A stretch of DNA of 64,000 nucleotides, from positions 1,054,001-1,118,000 of the forward strand of contig CP102060.1 in NCBI GenBank assembly GCA_024579835.1, in the 5' to 3' direction. This DNA is from Clostridiaceae bacterium HFYG-1003 (GTDB lineage: Bacteria; Bacillota; Clostridia; Clostridiales; Clostridiaceae). The position numbers and the translations under genes are program-made. Numbering within the stretch: the first letter of the stretch is position 1; each line of letters starts with the position of its first letter. Of this stretch, positions 1 to 9,109 are shown in pieces. Under the pieces are notes generated by a model. That model saw only the letters and a list, made by a program, of their open reading frames with translations, did not search any database and had not been told where the DNA came from.

Positions 1-600
1 GTAAACCCCGCGGTAAATATGCGTACCGGCCCATCCACTGCCTACAGCATCATCAGGAAGCTGCCCATCGGCACACTGGTCGAACTGGTCAGTAAGCCCA
101 GCACCACATGGTATCAGATACTGGCAGGCACAACCAAAGGCTTTGTCTCCGTCAGTTACCTGAAGCCAGTCGTCGATCAGCCGGCTCCAACGCCTCCGCC
201 TGAGCCCGCCGATACAACGATCTATCTGGTCAAAACGGCAGTGAATCTGCGCAGTGGTCCGTCCACGGCCAACACCATCATCCATAAGATGCCAGTGGGA
301 ACGTTGCTGCAACAGCTGCAGAAAGTCAATGATACCTGGTGGCAGGTGAAGTATGATCAATGGATTGGTTATGTTTCTGCGAAATACCTGGTGGGTATTG
401 TTACCCCGGTTCAACGCTACATCACGTTGGAACCCATCAACCTCAGAACCGGTCCGTCCACCAGTTACTCCGTCATCACGAAGCTCCCCCGCAGTTCCGT
501 TTTCATTATTATTAAAAAGACCTCTTCCACTTGGTGGCAGGTCTATGTGGACGGAAAGATTGGCTATGTTTACGCCAAAAATCTGCACTTCATGCCTTAA
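1..600 (+). CDS. SH3b-repeat protein, C-terminal part
   Basis: The reading frame is open at base 1, so the gene starts upstream of the window; the first internal ATG is at 19 but lies inside a repeat. The visible 199 residues hold three bacterial SH3 (SH3b) repeats, each with the VNxRxGPST motif followed by a WWQV/WYQI and GYVSAKYL-type ending. A proline-rich linker (residues about 58-70) separates repeats 1 and 2. SH3b repeats usually bind cell wall peptides in secreted hydrolases or surface proteins; any catalytic domain or signal peptide would be upstream and is not visible. The repeats resemble those of the secreted protein at 30239-32056. Confidence 0.85.
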   Translation, partial: VNPAVNMRTGPSTAYSIIRKLPIGTLVELVSKPSTTWYQILAGTTKGFVSVSYLKPVVDQPAPTPPPEPADTTIYLVKTAVNLRSGPSTANTIIHKMPVGTLLQQLQKVNDTWWQVKYDQWIGYVSAKYLVGIVTPVQRYITLEPINLRTGPSTSYSVITKLPRSSVFIIIKKTSSTWWQVYVDGKIGYVYAKNLHFMP

Positions 601-676
601 CCCTGGCGCAAACGAGTAATCGGACCGGCAGGTTCTGGTCATGGATTGACTCATACGAAAAATTATTCATTTCTTT

Positions 677-720
677 ACAGCCCGACTTCATTCAGCATCA
701 GCTTGATGAAGTCGGGCTGT
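677..720 (+). terminator. Rho-independent terminator after the SH3b gene
   Basis: A perfect 14-bp inverted repeat (arms 677-690 and 707-720) with a 16-nt loop, followed by a short T-containing stretch. It closes the SH3b transcription unit and separates it from the ietAS operon. The T tract is weak, so termination may be partial. Confidence 0.7.
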
Positions 721-801
721 TCCTTTGACACCGCATGTTTTCTCAACGTGGTCGAATTTTTGATGGATCTAAGTGTTAAAAATAGCATTTTGTCCCTAAT
801 A

Positions 802-829
802 TTGCAAAGTTGTCCCGAAGTGGTATCAT
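802..829 (+). promoter_or_regulatory. candidate promoter for the ietAS operon
   Basis: TTGCAA at 802-807 and TATCAT at 824-829 with a 16-bp spacer, 21 bp before the ATG of the ATPase gene. The match to sigma-A boxes is moderate. A GAGGGG ribosome binding site follows at 835-840. Confidence 0.35.
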
Positions 830-849
830 TAGGTGAGGGGTGAAGAGAA

Positions 850-1896
850 ATGAAAAAGAAGAACGTTTTAAATTTGATTAAATACCACGCAGAAAAAAAT
901 GATGCTGCATTTCGCAATGAAGCTTATGAAATAGCAAAACACTTTGATACCGTAAATGATTATCAGCTCTCCGAGTATATTATTGCATTATTATCGGATG
1001 TGAATACATTCGTTCCGCAAATGGATGAAACGACATCCGGATATTTCAAAAAAGTGAATGTAACCACCGATCCGCTTCCCTTGCCAGATTCCATTAAAGA
1101 CAATGTAGTAGGTATAATCAATGCGGCAGGCCATAATGTTGGCGTTAATAAGTTTCTGTTCGAAGGACCGCCAGGTACAGGCAAGACGGAAACAGCCAAG
1201 CAATTGGCTCGAATCTTGGACCGGGAATTGTTTGCTGTCAATTTCGATACCGTAATTGACAGCAAATTGGGTCAGACTTCCAAGAATATAGCGGCATTGT
1301 TTGATGAGATCAATCGTTTTCCGCACCCCGAGCGCATTCTGATATTACTTGATGAACTGGATGCCATTGCCATTGATCGTATCAATTCCAATGATTTAAG
1401 GGAGATGGGGCGGGCAACTTCGGCTGTTTTAAAAGGCCTGGACGGGCTCAGTGATCAGGTCATGTTAATTGCAACAACGAACTTGTTTCGTTCCTTTGAC
1501 AAAGCGTTAATCAGACGATTTGATTCCGTGATCGATTTCAGTCGATATACCAGGGAAGATTTGGTGGAGATAGGAGAAATTATTCTCAATGATCTATTGG
1601 TTAAGTTCAAAAAAGCCGGCAGGAATATGAGGTTATACCGCAAGATTTTAAATTGCATGGATCCGATCCCTTATCCAGGAGAATTGAAAAATTTGATAAA
1701 AACTAGTTTGGCATTCAGTGATCCAAATAACGAATACGATTATTTGAAGCGATTGTATGCATCGACATTAGGAAAGAACCGTAGTGCTGATTACAAAGAA
1801 ATGCAGAGTAAGGGTTTCACTGTTCGTGAGATCGAATTACTGACCGGAGTATCAAAAAGCCAGGTATCACGGGAGATAAAGGAGTCTAAGGAATGA
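850..1896 (+). CDS. ietA: AAA family ATPase, IetA-type phage defence protein
   Basis: 348-residue AAA+ ATPase. The Walker A motif GPPGTGKT lies at about residues 106-113 and Walker B ILLLDELDA around D168-E169, followed by a sensor-like ATTN. The C-terminus (about 315-348) reads as a small helix-turn-helix segment with SKSQVSREI. It overlaps the next gene, a subtilisin-like protease, by ATGA, so the two are translationally coupled. An AAA ATPase paired with an S8 protease is the architecture of the IetAS anti-phage system; the ATPase is thought to control or feed the protease. The assignment rests on gene order and motifs. Start chosen for its GAGGGG site. AT-rich compared with the genes after 17 kb. 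Confidence 0.85.
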   Translation: MKKKNVLNLIKYHAEKNDAAFRNEAYEIAKHFDTVNDYQLSEYIIALLSDVNTFVPQMDETTSGYFKKVNVTTDPLPLPDSIKDNVVGIINAAGHNVGVNKFLFEGPPGTGKTETAKQLARILDRELFAVNFDTVIDSKLGQTSKNIAALFDEINRFPHPERILILLDELDAIAIDRINSNDLREMGRATSAVLKGLDGLSDQVMLIATTNLFRSFDKALIRRFDSVIDFSRYTREDLVEIGEIILNDLLVKFKKAGRNMRLYRKILNCMDPIPYPGELKNLIKTSLAFSDPNNEYDYLKRLYASTLGKNRSADYKEMQSKGFTVREIELLTGVSKSQVSREIKESKE

Positions 1897-4127
1897 ATAA
1901 TCTCTTGCAGCTTAAAGGACGTTTTGAACAGGCGCCTAATTCATCCCGGCCTGGTTTGCCCAGCCTTCCAAAAAGTCAATCGGTTCAAGTTTCTGAGATG
2001 GAAAAATTAAGAAATGAACTGCAGCATCAGATCAAATTTTGGAGTCAGGAGCGATATATCGACGGAGCATTGGTCAGCGTTTATTACAATAAAGTCGCAG
2101 CTAAAAGCAACCGGATAAAAGGGCTTTTGTCAAAAGGTCAGAATACTGCAAATAGAACGATCGTTGGCGCGCGGTTTACCTTGGATCAGTCACCAAAACA
2201 TATTATTACTCATTATGTGTCACTGGATGTCATTGAAGAATCCATAAAACGGCTGGATGAATGTATTCAGATCGTCAATCAGATTTTTCAGGGATCAATA
2301 AGCCATGAAGATCTGGAAAAAATTAAGTCCGGAGAAATCAAACTGCCGGCTGAAGGAATCAGGAAAACAAATTTCACGTACGTCATTACAGATGTGCATT
2401 ATATTGAAAAATTTGATGTATTCGTTAATGACAATCCAGTTCAGAACAATTCAATCATCACAATTTTTCAGACGGATCATAACGTAAAAACGGTGTTGGA
2501 GAAGATTGGTCTTGATCTATCCTTTGAAAAGGTGATGGACGAAACAACGATCCAGCTCAGGCCGGATGAACTGGCTCTTTTACGGGAAAGAGCCCCTTAC
2601 CTGATATCTATGGCTGTGAGTGATATATCCAGGATGGTGAAGGATGACTTCGAATTCTTGAGGGATAGAAAATTAAGCATACCACCGCCGAATAACGAAC
2701 CAACCATCGGAGTAATTGACACGATGTTCGATGAATCGGTTTATTTCTCTGAGTGGGTATCCTTTGAGAGTTGTGTGGATCCAGCCATTCAAATCGCCAA
2801 CAATGACTTTACTCATGGAACCGCCGTAACTTCGATCATTGTGGATGGTCCGTCCTTTAACCGTGAGTTGGATGATGGCTGCGGCAGATTTCGAGTTCGC
2901 CATTTTGGAGTTGCCACCGGCGGACAATTCAGTTCCTTTTCAATTCTGAGAAATATCAGGGATATTGTCCGTTCAAATACAGATATTAAAGTATGGAATC
3001 TGTCACTAGGTTCCATGCTCGAAATCAATCCGAATTTCATCTCGCCTGAAGCAGCATTCCTTGATAAGCTCCAATTTGACCACAATATCATCTTTGTAAT
3101 TGCCGGAACCAATCAACCTCCCAACTCGGCAGGTCAAGGAATGGCCATTGGCGCACCGGCGGATTCCATAAATTCTCTGGTAGTTAATGCGGTATCCTTT
3201 GATCAACAACCGGCCAGTTACTCCCGAAGCGGACCAGTCCTGTCATTTTTCACGAAACCGGATATAAGCTATTATGGCGGGGATCGCAGGCAGGGAATCA
3301 GGGTTTGTACTCCTGTGGGCGAAGCACAGGTATGCGGTACTTCTTATGCAGCACCATGGATTTCTCGAAAAATGTCCTATCTTATCGATATTTTGGGATT
3401 TAACCGAGAGGTAGCGAAAGCGCTGCTGATCCATTCTGCAACCGGTTGGTCCAGCCAGGAATATGATCCGAATCTGATCGGACACGGAATTGTGCCGATC
3501 AGAATCGAGGAAGTTACTCAAAGTCAGGATGACGAGATTCAGTTCATTTTGGATGGTACCTCAGAAAAATATGATACCTACAATTTCAATATTCCAGTTC
3601 CCGTGAAAAATGAAAAACACCCGTTCATTGCAAAGGCAACCTTGTGTTATTTTCCCTGCTGCTCACGAAATCAGGGCGTAGATTATACGAATACGGAATT
3701 GGATCTGCAATTGGGTCGAATCACCCAGAAAAATTCAAAAACAATATTAAAGCCCATTAATAACAATTACCAGGGGATGGATACGAGTACTTATACCTGG
3801 GAAGAGGATGCGAGAAAACTATATCGTAAATGGGACAATGTGAAGCATATCCGGGAAGTCCAAACATCCAACAATCGTGACAAAAAACGCTATGACAGCG
3901 GTCTCTGGGGGATCAGTCTGAAGACAAAGGAGCGTTTGGAAGATAAATTCGGCGAAGGGATCAAGTTCGGGGTGGTGGTCTCTCTTAAATCAATCGATGG
4001 AGTCAATCGCATCAATGAATTCATAAAGAACTGCTATGCTCGGATGTGGCTGGTGAATTTCATCGAGGTTCAAAATCGAGTTGAGATTTATAATATTGCG
4101 GAACAGGATATTGAATTTCAGGAGTAA
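1893..4127 (+). CDS. ietS: S8 subtilisin-like serine protease, IetS-type
   Basis: 744 residues. A long N-terminal region (about 1-260) without recognised motifs precedes a subtilase domain with the full triad: Asp276 in GVIDT, His308 in THGTAV and Ser484 in CGTSYAAP. No signal peptide is visible, so the protease should be cytoplasmic, as expected for a defence effector rather than a secreted digestive enzyme. The C-terminal about 200 residues form an additional domain with no motif recognised. It starts inside the stop of the ATPase gene (ATGA). The pair matches IetAS; how phage infection triggers it is not visible in sequence. Confidence 0.85.
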   Translation: MNNLLQLKGRFEQAPNSSRPGLPSLPKSQSVQVSEMEKLRNELQHQIKFWSQERYIDGALVSVYYNKVAAKSNRIKGLLSKGQNTANRTIVGARFTLDQSPKHIITHYVSLDVIEESIKRLDECIQIVNQIFQGSISHEDLEKIKSGEIKLPAEGIRKTNFTYVITDVHYIEKFDVFVNDNPVQNNSIITIFQTDHNVKTVLEKIGLDLSFEKVMDETTIQLRPDELALLRERAPYLISMAVSDISRMVKDDFEFLRDRKLSIPPPNNEPTIGVIDTMFDESVYFSEWVSFESCVDPAIQIANNDFTHGTAVTSIIVDGPSFNRELDDGCGRFRVRHFGVATGGQFSSFSILRNIRDIVRSNTDIKVWNLSLGSMLEINPNFISPEAAFLDKLQFDHNIIFVIAGTNQPPNSAGQGMAIGAPADSINSLVVNAVSFDQQPASYSRSGPVLSFFTKPDISYYGGDRRQGIRVCTPVGEAQVCGTSYAAPWISRKMSYLIDILGFNREVAKALLIHSATGWSSQEYDPNLIGHGIVPIRIEEVTQSQDDEIQFILDGTSEKYDTYNFNIPVPVKNEKHPFIAKATLCYFPCCSRNQGVDYTNTELDLQLGRITQKNSKTILKPINNNYQGMDTSTYTWEEDARKLYRKWDNVKHIREVQTSNNRDKKRYDSGLWGISLKTKERLEDKFGEGIKFGVVVSLKSIDGVNRINEFIKNCYARMWLVNFIEVQNRVEIYNIAEQDIEFQE

Positions 4128-4182
4128 GGCCCTTGTTGAATACGAAGGATGACAGAATAGTCGAAAGGAGATGAAACAAAAA

Positions 4183-4407
4183 ATGGGAAAAAACCAGCAT
4201 GTTACGCCGCATCCGAAAGGCGGCTGGCAGGTGAAAGGAAGCGGTAACTCGAAAGCGACAGTAAGAACTCGAACTCAGGCTGAGGCTGTCAAATCAGCTC
4301 GGAAAATTGCAGCCAACCAAAAATCAGAGGTCGTGATTCATGGGCAGACAGGCAGAATCCGTGCAAAGGACTCCTATGGCAATGATCCCTGCCCACCCAA
4401 AGGGTAG
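4183..4407 (+). CDS. DUF2188 domain small protein
   Basis: 74 residues spanning a whole DUF2188 domain: HVTPHPKGGWQVKGSGNSKA, a TQAEAV helix, and the conserved end VVIHGQTGRIRAKDSYGNDP. ATG 4183 is preferred over 4171, because AAAGGAG at 4164-4170 directly abuts 4171 and would lie 12 nt from 4183. It begins 55 nt after the protease gene in the same direction with no terminator between, so it is probably in the same operon. DUF2188 has no established biochemical role that I can name; small proteins of this family occur widely beside variable genes. Confidence 0.8.
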   Translation: MGKNQHVTPHPKGGWQVKGSGNSKATVRTRTQAEAVKSARKIAANQKSEVVIHGQTGRIRAKDSYGNDPCPPKG

Positions 4408-4460
4408 GGGTACGGATCAAATAGAATGAAGTGATGCTGCAATAAAAGAGCAAGAATTCG

Positions 4461-4808
4461 ATGTTCGGGAAAACCTGCGCCAAGCCTTCAACTGCATTTA
4501 GTGCCGTACTGGAAGCGTTGGCAGATTTATCCATGATCAATCCACCGAGTCATCCAGTTTTGGCAATCGATCGAAAAGCACTGAAAATAGGCCAATTGGA
4601 ACCAATCACGAATCAGGATCTTATGAAAGATGAGGAACTGGTGGAGCTGGAACTTTGGGACTATAACTTCGGAATATTTACATATAAGCCCCAGGTGGAC
4701 TTGTTGTCTTTGTATGCGTCTTTAAGAGAAAATACTGATGAAAGGGTGGAGCAGGCATTAGAGGAAATCCTGAGAGGAGAGCCATGGTACTACGAATTGA
4801 AGTATTAA
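4461..4808 (+). CDS. hypothetical protein, possibly a remnant
   Basis: 115 residues, not recognised. The first about 25 residues look unlike the rest; from PPSHPVLAIDR on the sequence is acidic and helix-forming and ends DERVEQALEEIL..PWYY. No clear ribosome binding site precedes ATG 4461, and an in-frame stop at 4443-4445 blocks a longer start. It may be the C-terminal piece of a once longer gene, or may start at the internal ATG at 4536. It follows the DUF2188 gene by 53 bp in the same orientation, so it could be a fourth member of the ietAS operon. No function is proposed. Confidence 0.4.
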   Translation: MFGKTCAKPSTAFSAVLEALADLSMINPPSHPVLAIDRKALKIGQLEPITNQDLMKDEELVELELWDYNFGIFTYKPQVDLLSLYASLRENTDERVEQALEEILRGEPWYYELKY

Positions 4809-5209
4809 ATATCTTTCATTAGGGCCATCAGACCTCACGGAACTCAGTCATCACAAGGTCAGACATTGGTAAAAAATAACGAAAAGGATCAGTCAAAGAA
4901 TTCAGAGGGATGTGGCTATACCCTTGAACTAATGGAAGGTTAAAGCTGTGAGTCAGCAATTTAAGCTGATTCCAGCGGTATATATGTCAAGTAAAATATA
5001 AAAAAGCTTGACGTGTCCTTCGATTCTATGTATGGTGAAAGTAATACAATGCAATTCGATTTACTACTTGCTGTATTCGGGTCAGAAAAGCTGAGTAGAT
5101 CTGAAAGGGATGGAATGAAAGGGTTAACATAATGCATCGCATCCGTCAAATCATGCATCATTTCATGTTAATAGAAAGCGAGGTGAAGAGTGAGTTTCTC
5201 ACTTGAATC
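4809..5209. other. 400-bp intergenic region before the AbiE-like pair
   Basis: No convincing gene here. The only clear signal is a possible promoter at 5008-5036. Several short open frames lack ribosome binding sites. The region is AT-rich like its neighbours. Confidence 0.5.
5008..5036 (+). promoter_or_regulatory. candidate promoter upstream of the AbiE-like pair
   Basis: TTGACG (5008-5013) and TATGGT (5031-5036) with a 17-bp spacer. It would give a leader of about 170 nt before the antitoxin gene at 5210. Confidence 0.4.
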
Positions 5210-5917
5210 ATGTCAACAAAAAATATATTGGGAAGTAATATTGGAAAATATAAAGATCTAGAAGTCTTTAACTCAAGAAGAGTTTTCGATGAAGTTCACA
5301 AATGCGGAGTTACTCCGGCAGCGTTTCATAAAAATTTATCCAGGATGGCTGAAGCCGGGGTAGTATATAAGGTATCAAAAGGTCTCTATTGTAAACCAAA
5401 ACAGACACGTTTTGGTTCTCTCAATTCTGATGAAAATCAGATCATCGAGTATTTTCTTGGGAAGAAACAGACCAAAGGTGTTCTGTTAGGATATCGACTT
5501 TACAATCAACTTGGATTAACTACACAATTAGCCAAGTCCATATTGATTTATTCGAATAAGACAGATTATACGCAAAGTAAAGTTCAGCATATTTTAATCA
5601 GAAAGTCCAATCTAACATTTAGCGAACCGGTCAAATCACTGATCCAGCTGCTGGATGTTCTTGAACATCTAAAGGAAATACAGGATATTCAGACGAATCA
5701 GCTGCAGGAGTACATAAAAAGCACGATCGTAAAATACGAAGATAAATACCTCGAAAAAATACTGAAGGATATTTCATTCAAAAAAAGCACATTGGCTGCG
5801 CTGAAAGCCATCTTAGACAATGAGAAGGTCAATCATAATCTTGATCAGTATTTGAGTAAAAATTCCAAGTATAATCTGAAGATATTGGAGGACCTGAATG
5901 TTATTCCACGAAAGTAA
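5210..5917 (+). CDS. AbiEi-like antitoxin (DUF6088 type)
   Basis: 235 residues. The N-terminal half reads as a winged-helix DNA-binding region (FDEVHKCGVTPAAFHKNLSRM followed by GVVYKVSKGLYCKP), the typical start of AbiEi/DUF6088 antitoxins, and the rest is helical. It overlaps the nucleotidyltransferase gene at 5898 by 20 nt, the usual antitoxin-toxin layout of type IV AbiE systems. Such antitoxins repress their own operon and counteract the toxin. ATG 5210 is the first possible start because of an in-frame stop at 5204; the ribosome binding site is weak. Strongly AT-rich. Family call from gene pairing and the N-terminal pattern. Confidence 0.75.
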   Translation: MSTKNILGSNIGKYKDLEVFNSRRVFDEVHKCGVTPAAFHKNLSRMAEAGVVYKVSKGLYCKPKQTRFGSLNSDENQIIEYFLGKKQTKGVLLGYRLYNQLGLTTQLAKSILIYSNKTDYTQSKVQHILIRKSNLTFSEPVKSLIQLLDVLEHLKEIQDIQTNQLQEYIKSTIVKYEDKYLEKILKDISFKKSTLAALKAILDNEKVNHNLDQYLSKNSKYNLKILEDLNVIPRK

Positions 5918-6875
5918 AGAATTTGAAGATCTGATTGGTCTGACGAGTAAATGGCGAAAAATACCTTCTACAGCAATTAGAAAAGATTATTTTATTACTG
6001 AAATACTAAGCAATATTGCTACTTGCGAATACAGGGATTCCTTGGTTTTTAAAGGTGGAACATCTCTGAGTAAATGTTATCCAGGTTCCATTGAAAGATT
6101 TTCTGAAGATATCGACTTGACTTATATTCCTTCGGGAGAGATTAACATTAATGCAATTGAAAAGAATCTAAAAAAAATTGAACAATGTCTAATCGGATCT
6201 GCATTTTCTGAAAAGAATTTTACAGAACGAAACAAACGGAATAAAAGTTGTTATATCTGGTTTACGCTGGAACATAAAGCTATAGAGAGAGTTAAGTTGG
6301 AAATTGGTTCAGAAACCAAACCCCACCCTTTCCAGAAAAAAATCTTCAACTCCTACATTCAAGACTATTTGGAGTCTAATAATCACTCCAATGATGTTAT
6401 GGAGTTTGGTCTGAAAAGCGTGACAATTAATGTGTTGAACATAGAAAGAACCTTTTTAGACAAAGTGATGGCTGTAAAACGTCATGCTTAATCGGATTCC
6501 TTAAGCTTGAAAGCCAGGCATTTATATGATGTAGTAAGGTTGTACTCGATGAAGGAGATTCAAACTTTCTTGAATGATCCGGTCTCACTAAAAGAAATTG
6601 TAATGATTACGAAAGAAAATGATTCGTTTTATTTATTAAAGAGAACGTGTCCCGATGGATATGATCCATGTGGATCGTATGATTTTGAGTCATGGAAACA
6701 TAAATTGGATCGGGATGTGCGATTGAATTATGAAAGTCTCCATAAAAATCTTTTATATTCTGATGAACCACAGGATTGGTTAAAAGTAGAAGCTGTTTTG
6801 TTACTGCTATTGTTCCTTGTCCAGAAGTTGATGGTATTTCTTGTCCGGGAATTGCTGGAAAGAATGGCAAGTTGA
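5898..6875 (+). pseudogene. AbiEii/AbiGii-type nucleotidyltransferase toxin, broken by an in-frame stop and a truncated end
   Basis: The product starts with the nucleotidyltransferase core of AbiEii toxins: FKGGTSLSK at residues 51-59 and FSEDIDL at 68-74. After 197 residues an in-frame TAA (6489-6491) stops it. The same frame then continues with KARHLYDVVRLY, the helix that follows in this family, up to about 6790. The stop therefore splits one gene. The last about 30 residues (VLLLLLFLVQKL..) are unlike the family and coincide with the left end of the transposon at about 6797, so the natural C-terminus was also lost. An AGGAGG-like GGAGGAC site lies just before ATG 5898. The toxin is probably inactive. 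Confidence 0.75.
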
Positions 6876-6896
6876 GAGAAATTGCAACTTGCCATT
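6863..6896 (+). terminator. hairpin at the left end of transposon 1
   Basis: Perfect 12-bp inverted repeat (6863-6874 and 6885-6896) with a 10-nt loop, followed by TTGTTT on the plus strand. It lies just downstream of the ATPase gene stop on the minus strand and could stop transcription in either direction between the AbiE remnant and the transposon. Confidence 0.6.
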
Positions 6897-6900
6897 TTGT

Positions 6901-7701
6901 TTAGCTCAGTTCCCCATTGATGACCAGTTTGACCATGTGGTCGTCAATGATTCGCTTTCCACTTTGGTAACCAAAAATCAGGGTGCTAGTACACACTTGG
7001 TTGACTAGCCTGGCGGATCCACCGGAATATCGATAGATTGCCTCAGTAGCCTCATCTGAGAAGAGCTCATGGTCGATCCCGGCATATTCCAGGTGGCGTT
7101 TCATGTATCCCTTCACCTGTGAGTGGTCCATCAATTGCATTTTGCACTGGATGTCGATCCGTTGCCGGATCGCCGTATAGGACTGCATCTGGAGCTTCTC
7201 CCATAGCTCGACCTGGCCCACCAGTACCAGTGCCATGGGACTGACGGCATCCATCCGGAAGTTGAGGAGAAAACGTACCTCTTCAAGCATTTCTCGATCC
7301 AGCAGATGCGCCTCATCGACAACGACCACCGGACGCTTATTGTGGAGTCCTTTCATCAGCTCGATCTCTTTATGCAGCTGGCGTTTGGCATCCCCTCGAT
7401 AGAATCTTGATTCGGCCCCCAGCTGATCCAGCATCCCTTTGTAGAAATTTCTCGGCGTCATTTTCGAGTCTGCCAGATAGATCAGGGTATATCTGCTGTC
7501 ATCCAGTTGATCGCGGAATCGGCGAATGGTGGTCGTCTTACCAGTGCCGCACTCTCCGGTGAGTACACAGAAGAGTTGCCGTTCGGCGACATAGGATAAT
7601 CTGCTCAGAGACTCCTCCAGCGTATTGGAGGGGAATAGTTCCGTCGTCGGCAGATCCCGACAGAATGGAGTTTTCTTGAAGCCATAAAACTCTTCAAACA
7701 T
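6901..7701 (-). CDS. ExeA/TniB-like AAA ATPase of transposon 1
   Basis: 266 residues from ATG 7701. Walker A GECGTGKTTT near the N-terminus and Walker B VVVVDEAHLL mark the ExeA/TnsC/TniB type of transposition ATPase, which helps the integrase select and hold target DNA. The start MFEEFYGFKKTPF is the usual family beginning. ATG 7701 is chosen over an upstream in-frame GTG (7710) because AAGGGGGTGG lies at good distance. Its start overlaps the integrase stop by 8 nt, so the two are co-translated. It is intact, unlike its homologue in transposon 2. Confidence 0.85.
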   Translation of the reverse strand: MFEEFYGFKKTPFCRDLPTTELFPSNTLEESLSRLSYVAERQLFCVLTGECGTGKTTTIRRFRDQLDDSRYTLIYLADSKMTPRNFYKGMLDQLGAESRFYRGDAKRQLHKEIELMKGLHNKRPVVVVDEAHLLDREMLEEVRFLLNFRMDAVSPMALVLVGQVELWEKLQMQSYTAIRQRIDIQCKMQLMDHSQVKGYMKRHLEYAGIDHELFSDEATEAIYRYSGGSARLVNQVCTSTLIFGYQSGKRIIDDHMVKLVINGELS

Positions 7702-9049
7702 CACTGCCACCCCCTTTTCTTATGTCTTTGAAAGAGATGGCCGTAGACTGCTGTTTGTCTTTTCGCTTCTGATTCTGCTTTTGGGCACCATCGAGTAACC
7801 GGGAAGAGGTTGGCTTGACTGGAGTCAGGAACTCCGGCAGCTGAGGCTTGGGCGCCACCCGCTCCCCAATGACCAGCTTTCTCACCACAAAGGGTTTGTC
7901 ATCCTGATACTCAATGCTCAATTCCTCGGTGTTACTGGGGTCATAGACCACTTCCACGCTGCGAGCCACATAGGGTAGCCCAACTTCATACTTCGCGCCG
8001 CCAAAGCTGATGCAGCCACTCTTATCGACTTTTCTGGTCTCAGCGTGCAAAAAGGCGTTGGCGACCTTCTCCGCTGGCAGATATTTCAAGGGCCTGGGAT
8101 CCAGATTATACGCCTGATGCGGGGTCGTTCCATTGAGTGCGGTATGCGGTTTGTTCTGGTAGCATTCTTCCAACCAGATCCAGAACCGCTCATTCATAAC
8201 CTCGAGGGATCGTTCCGAGTTATCGAATTTATACTCATCGAGAAACCGATCGATATTCTGATTGAATTTTTCTATTTTTCCGGTGCCTTCCGGAGAGTAG
8301 GGCTTTGCGAAGATCAGCCGGATGCCAAGCTTTGCGCAGGCTCTGGACATCCACTTATTTTTAAACTGGCGGCCGTTATCGAAGTATGCCTGCTCTGGAA
8401 TTCCCCACTTGAGGATGGCTTTGCGGAAGCAATCCTCAACGATGCTCTGCTCCAGGTTCGAGTAGAACTGGGCATGGAGGATCATCCGGGTAGCGTCGTC
8501 CAAAAACGCCACCAGATAGACCTGCTGCGGCTTGTTTCCAGGACCGATCGGCAGGTAACAGCCATACTTGATATCCGAATGCCACAGTTTGTTGCGGGTG
8601 CGTTTTTGAAATCGGCGGGTAGCTACCCCGCCAGCGGCATAGATGGCCATATGCTTCCCGCTGTAGCCCTTCTCCTGCAATTTCTCCTGCAGGCTGCTTC
8701 GCTTGATCGAGCCAGCTTCGGTGAGGCCTTCCCATTCCATGATTCGAATGATCTCAGCCACACTTCTGGACGGGATCTCTTTGCGCAGCCGCACGGCTTC
8801 GTCCAACACCAGCGCCGGGATGGCTCTTGAATCCTGCGATACCCTCGCCTGCGGTATCAGTCCGGAAAATCCCTTCTGCTGATAACTATTCAGATATCGC
8901 CGTAAGGTCCGCTCGGAAATCCCAGCCTCGCGGCAGATCTGCTCCTTAAGCACCCGGATCTGCCCCTTGTCCAAGTCATGGGAAAGAAGGGGCGCCAGTA
9001 GAATCGCCCGTTGCGTCGCTATTTCCTGTGCTTTTTCCTTGTCCTTCAT
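7694..9049 (-). CDS. DDE integrase/transposase of transposon 1
   Basis: 451 residues. N-terminal helix-turn-helix region (GISERTLRRYLNSYQQKGFSG), then an rve/Mu-type catalytic core with LWHSDIKYG, AYFDNGRQF and GTGKIEKFN supplying the D, D and E residues, and a C-terminal beta-rich Mu-type domain. The frame is open to 9109, but ATG 9049 is chosen because GGAGG at 9056-9060 (minus strand) sits 6 nt before it and the homologue at 15983 begins at the same place. It cuts and joins the transposon ends together with the ATPase gene it overlaps. Confidence 0.88.
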   Translation of the reverse strand: MKDKEKAQEIATQRAILLAPLLSHDLDKGQIRVLKEQICREAGISERTLRRYLNSYQQKGFSGLIPQARVSQDSRAIPALVLDEAVRLRKEIPSRSVAEIIRIMEWEGLTEAGSIKRSSLQEKLQEKGYSGKHMAIYAAGGVATRRFQKRTRNKLWHSDIKYGCYLPIGPGNKPQQVYLVAFLDDATRMILHAQFYSNLEQSIVEDCFRKAILKWGIPEQAYFDNGRQFKNKWMSRACAKLGIRLIFAKPYSPEGTGKIEKFNQNIDRFLDEYKFDNSERSLEVMNERFWIWLEECYQNKPHTALNGTTPHQAYNLDPRPLKYLPAEKVANAFLHAETRKVDKSGCISFGGAKYEVGLPYVARSVEVVYDPSNTEELSIEYQDDKPFVVRKLVIGERVAPKPQLPEFLTPVKPTSSRLLDGAQKQNQKRKDKQQSTAISFKDIRKGGGSDV

Positions 9050-9109
9050 GTCATGCCTCCATTCAATTTCGAGTGATGACATGATTTTAGAGGACTCCTC
9101 GGTGGACAC

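Noticed and set aside
675-917. Minus-strand frame over the terminator and the start of ietA
   Set aside because: Overlaps the terminator hairpin and the ATPase gene start; no support.
8045-8830. Long plus-strand open frame opposite the transposon 1 integrase
   Set aside because: Antisense shadow of a gene with clear catalytic motifs; no ribosome binding site and no protein-like pattern.
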